From: Candidatus Omnitrophota bacterium
GTDB taxonomy: Bacteria; Omnitrophota; Koll11; Zapsychrales; Zapsychraceae
Direction of reading: 5' to 3'
DNA: 6,914 bases
Assembly (NCBI GenBank): GCA_023140095.1
Contig: JAGLMJ010000065.1
Coordinates: 1-6,914 of the forward strand
Below the pieces are notes generated by a model. The model did no database searches. It saw only the letters and a program-made list of their open reading frames with translations, and had not been told where the DNA came from. Numbering within the stretch: position 1 is the stretch's first letter; each line of letters begins with the position of its first letter. Below, in pieces: positions 6,591-6,914 of this stretch. The position numbers and the translations under genes are program-made.

Positions 6591-6595
6591 GAAGG
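6591..6595 (+). promoter_or_regulatory. Shine-Dalgarno site that favours the 6601 start
   Basis: GAAGG lies five bases before the ATG at 6601. An in-frame ATG at 6589 would add M-K-A-H but has no purine-rich site upstream and would lie only about nine bases from the predicted transcript start. The later ATG is therefore preferred. Confidence 0.6.
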
Positions 6596-6600
6596 CTCAT

Positions 6601-6914
6601 ATGCGACGACATATACCAGTATTAATCCTAACCCTGATACTCCTACCTTCCCCGCTTTTTGCTCAATCTTTTGAAGATCCGTCTTCAGTTGGAAATGCCC
6701 AGGGCATTTCATCAACACTTGTCAAGGCGATCGAAGTCAAAGGAAATAAGACGATCAGCATTGCCATTATTCTTTCAAAGATCAAAACCCGTGTGGGCCA
6801 GGAATATTTACAATCTGTCATCAGTGACGATCTCAAACGTTTGTATAATACAGGTTATTTCTCCGATGTTCGTGTCGACCGGAAGGATTATGAGGGTGGC
6901 TTTAAGGTGATCAT
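6601..6914 (+). CDS. bamA: BamA/Omp85-family outer-membrane assembly protein, N-terminal part (runs off window)
   Basis: BamA-type proteins fold beta-barrel proteins into the outer membrane, using periplasmic POTRA domains and a C-terminal barrel. Only 104 codons are visible. Residues 1-21 form a clear signal peptide: RRH, then a hydrophobic stretch of about 15 residues, then LFA followed by Q, with cleavage expected after A21. No lipobox Cys is present. A polar linker (about 22-42) leads into a POTRA domain: AIEVKGNKTIS, IILSKIKTRVGQEY, DDLKRLYNTGYFSDVRV and the start of the last strand (GGFKVI). This pattern is typical of the first BamA POTRA. The barrel is not seen, so a TamA-like or other Omp85 member is possible. 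The gene has its own consensus promoter and probably opens an envelope operon. Confidence 0.85.
   Translation, partial: MRRHIPVLILTLILLPSPLFAQSFEDPSSVGNAQGISSTLVKAIEVKGNKTISIAIILSKIKTRVGQEYLQSVISDDLKRLYNTGYFSDVRVDRKDYEGGFKVI
6692..6710. repeat. Perfect 19-base palindrome inside the bamA-like gene
   Basis: GAAATGCCCAGGGCATTTC is an exact inverted repeat with 9-base arms around a central A. It lies in the codons of the linker between the signal peptide and the POTRA domain, about 110 bases downstream of the predicted transcript start. It could fold in RNA or bind a dimeric protein, but it may be chance. No function can be assigned. Confidence 0.5.

Noticed and set aside
6589..6600. ATG at 6589 as the start of the bamA-like gene
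   Set aside because: It is in frame but lacks a Shine-Dalgarno site, whereas GAAGG sits properly before the ATG at 6601.

Overview
The window is an ordinary bacterial housekeeping stretch, with every gene on the + strand and packed closely. In order it holds the 3' part of glmU, then prs, rplY (bL25/CTC type), pth, rpsF, ssb, rpsR, rplI and dnaB, and finally the first 104 codons of a bamA-like outer-membrane assembly gene that runs off the right edge. I found no rRNA or tRNA gene, CRISPR array, insertion sequence or phage gene, and no gene-free stretch longer than about 110 bases.

The organism is probably a diderm (Gram-negative-type) bacterium. The last gene has a cleavable signal peptide followed by a POTRA domain, which points to an outer membrane. 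GC content looks moderate, about 45% by eye. Joining the glmU-prs-ctc-pth block to the rpsF-ssb-rpsR-rplI-dnaB block is common in bacteria. The protein flavour (two-domain CTC-type bL25, cysteine-free bS18, a DDICATAGS-type PRPP loop) would fit a candidate phylum such as Omnitrophota, but that placement is an impression, not a demonstration.

Region 1-2843 covers cell-wall precursor synthesis (GlmU), PRPP supply (Prs) and a 5S-rRNA-binding protein (bL25), spaced like one operon. A modest terminator-like hairpin overlaps the rplY stop codon. Region 2911-5231 holds peptidyl-tRNA hydrolase, three small ribosomal proteins and SSB, mostly behind good Shine-Dalgarno sites. A perfect 11-bp hairpin lies just upstream of rplI. 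Region 5213-6548 is dnaB, which overlaps the end of rplI. Its reading frame is broken by four apparent single-base insertions within about 306 bases, although the protein reads perfectly across all frames (443 aa after correction). This looks more like a local sequence-quality problem than a dead gene.

A perfect consensus sigma-70 promoter (TTGACA, 17 bases, TATAAT) starts inside the dnaB stop codon. It drives the bamA-like gene and marks the boundary between the translation/replication cluster and an envelope-biogenesis unit.

I looked for an undescribed system and did not find one. The items most worth a second look are the dnaB frameshifts, the consensus promoter, the SSB tail that lacks the usual acidic-Pro-Phe tip, the rplI hairpin, and a GlmU left-handed beta-helix that appears about two turns short.
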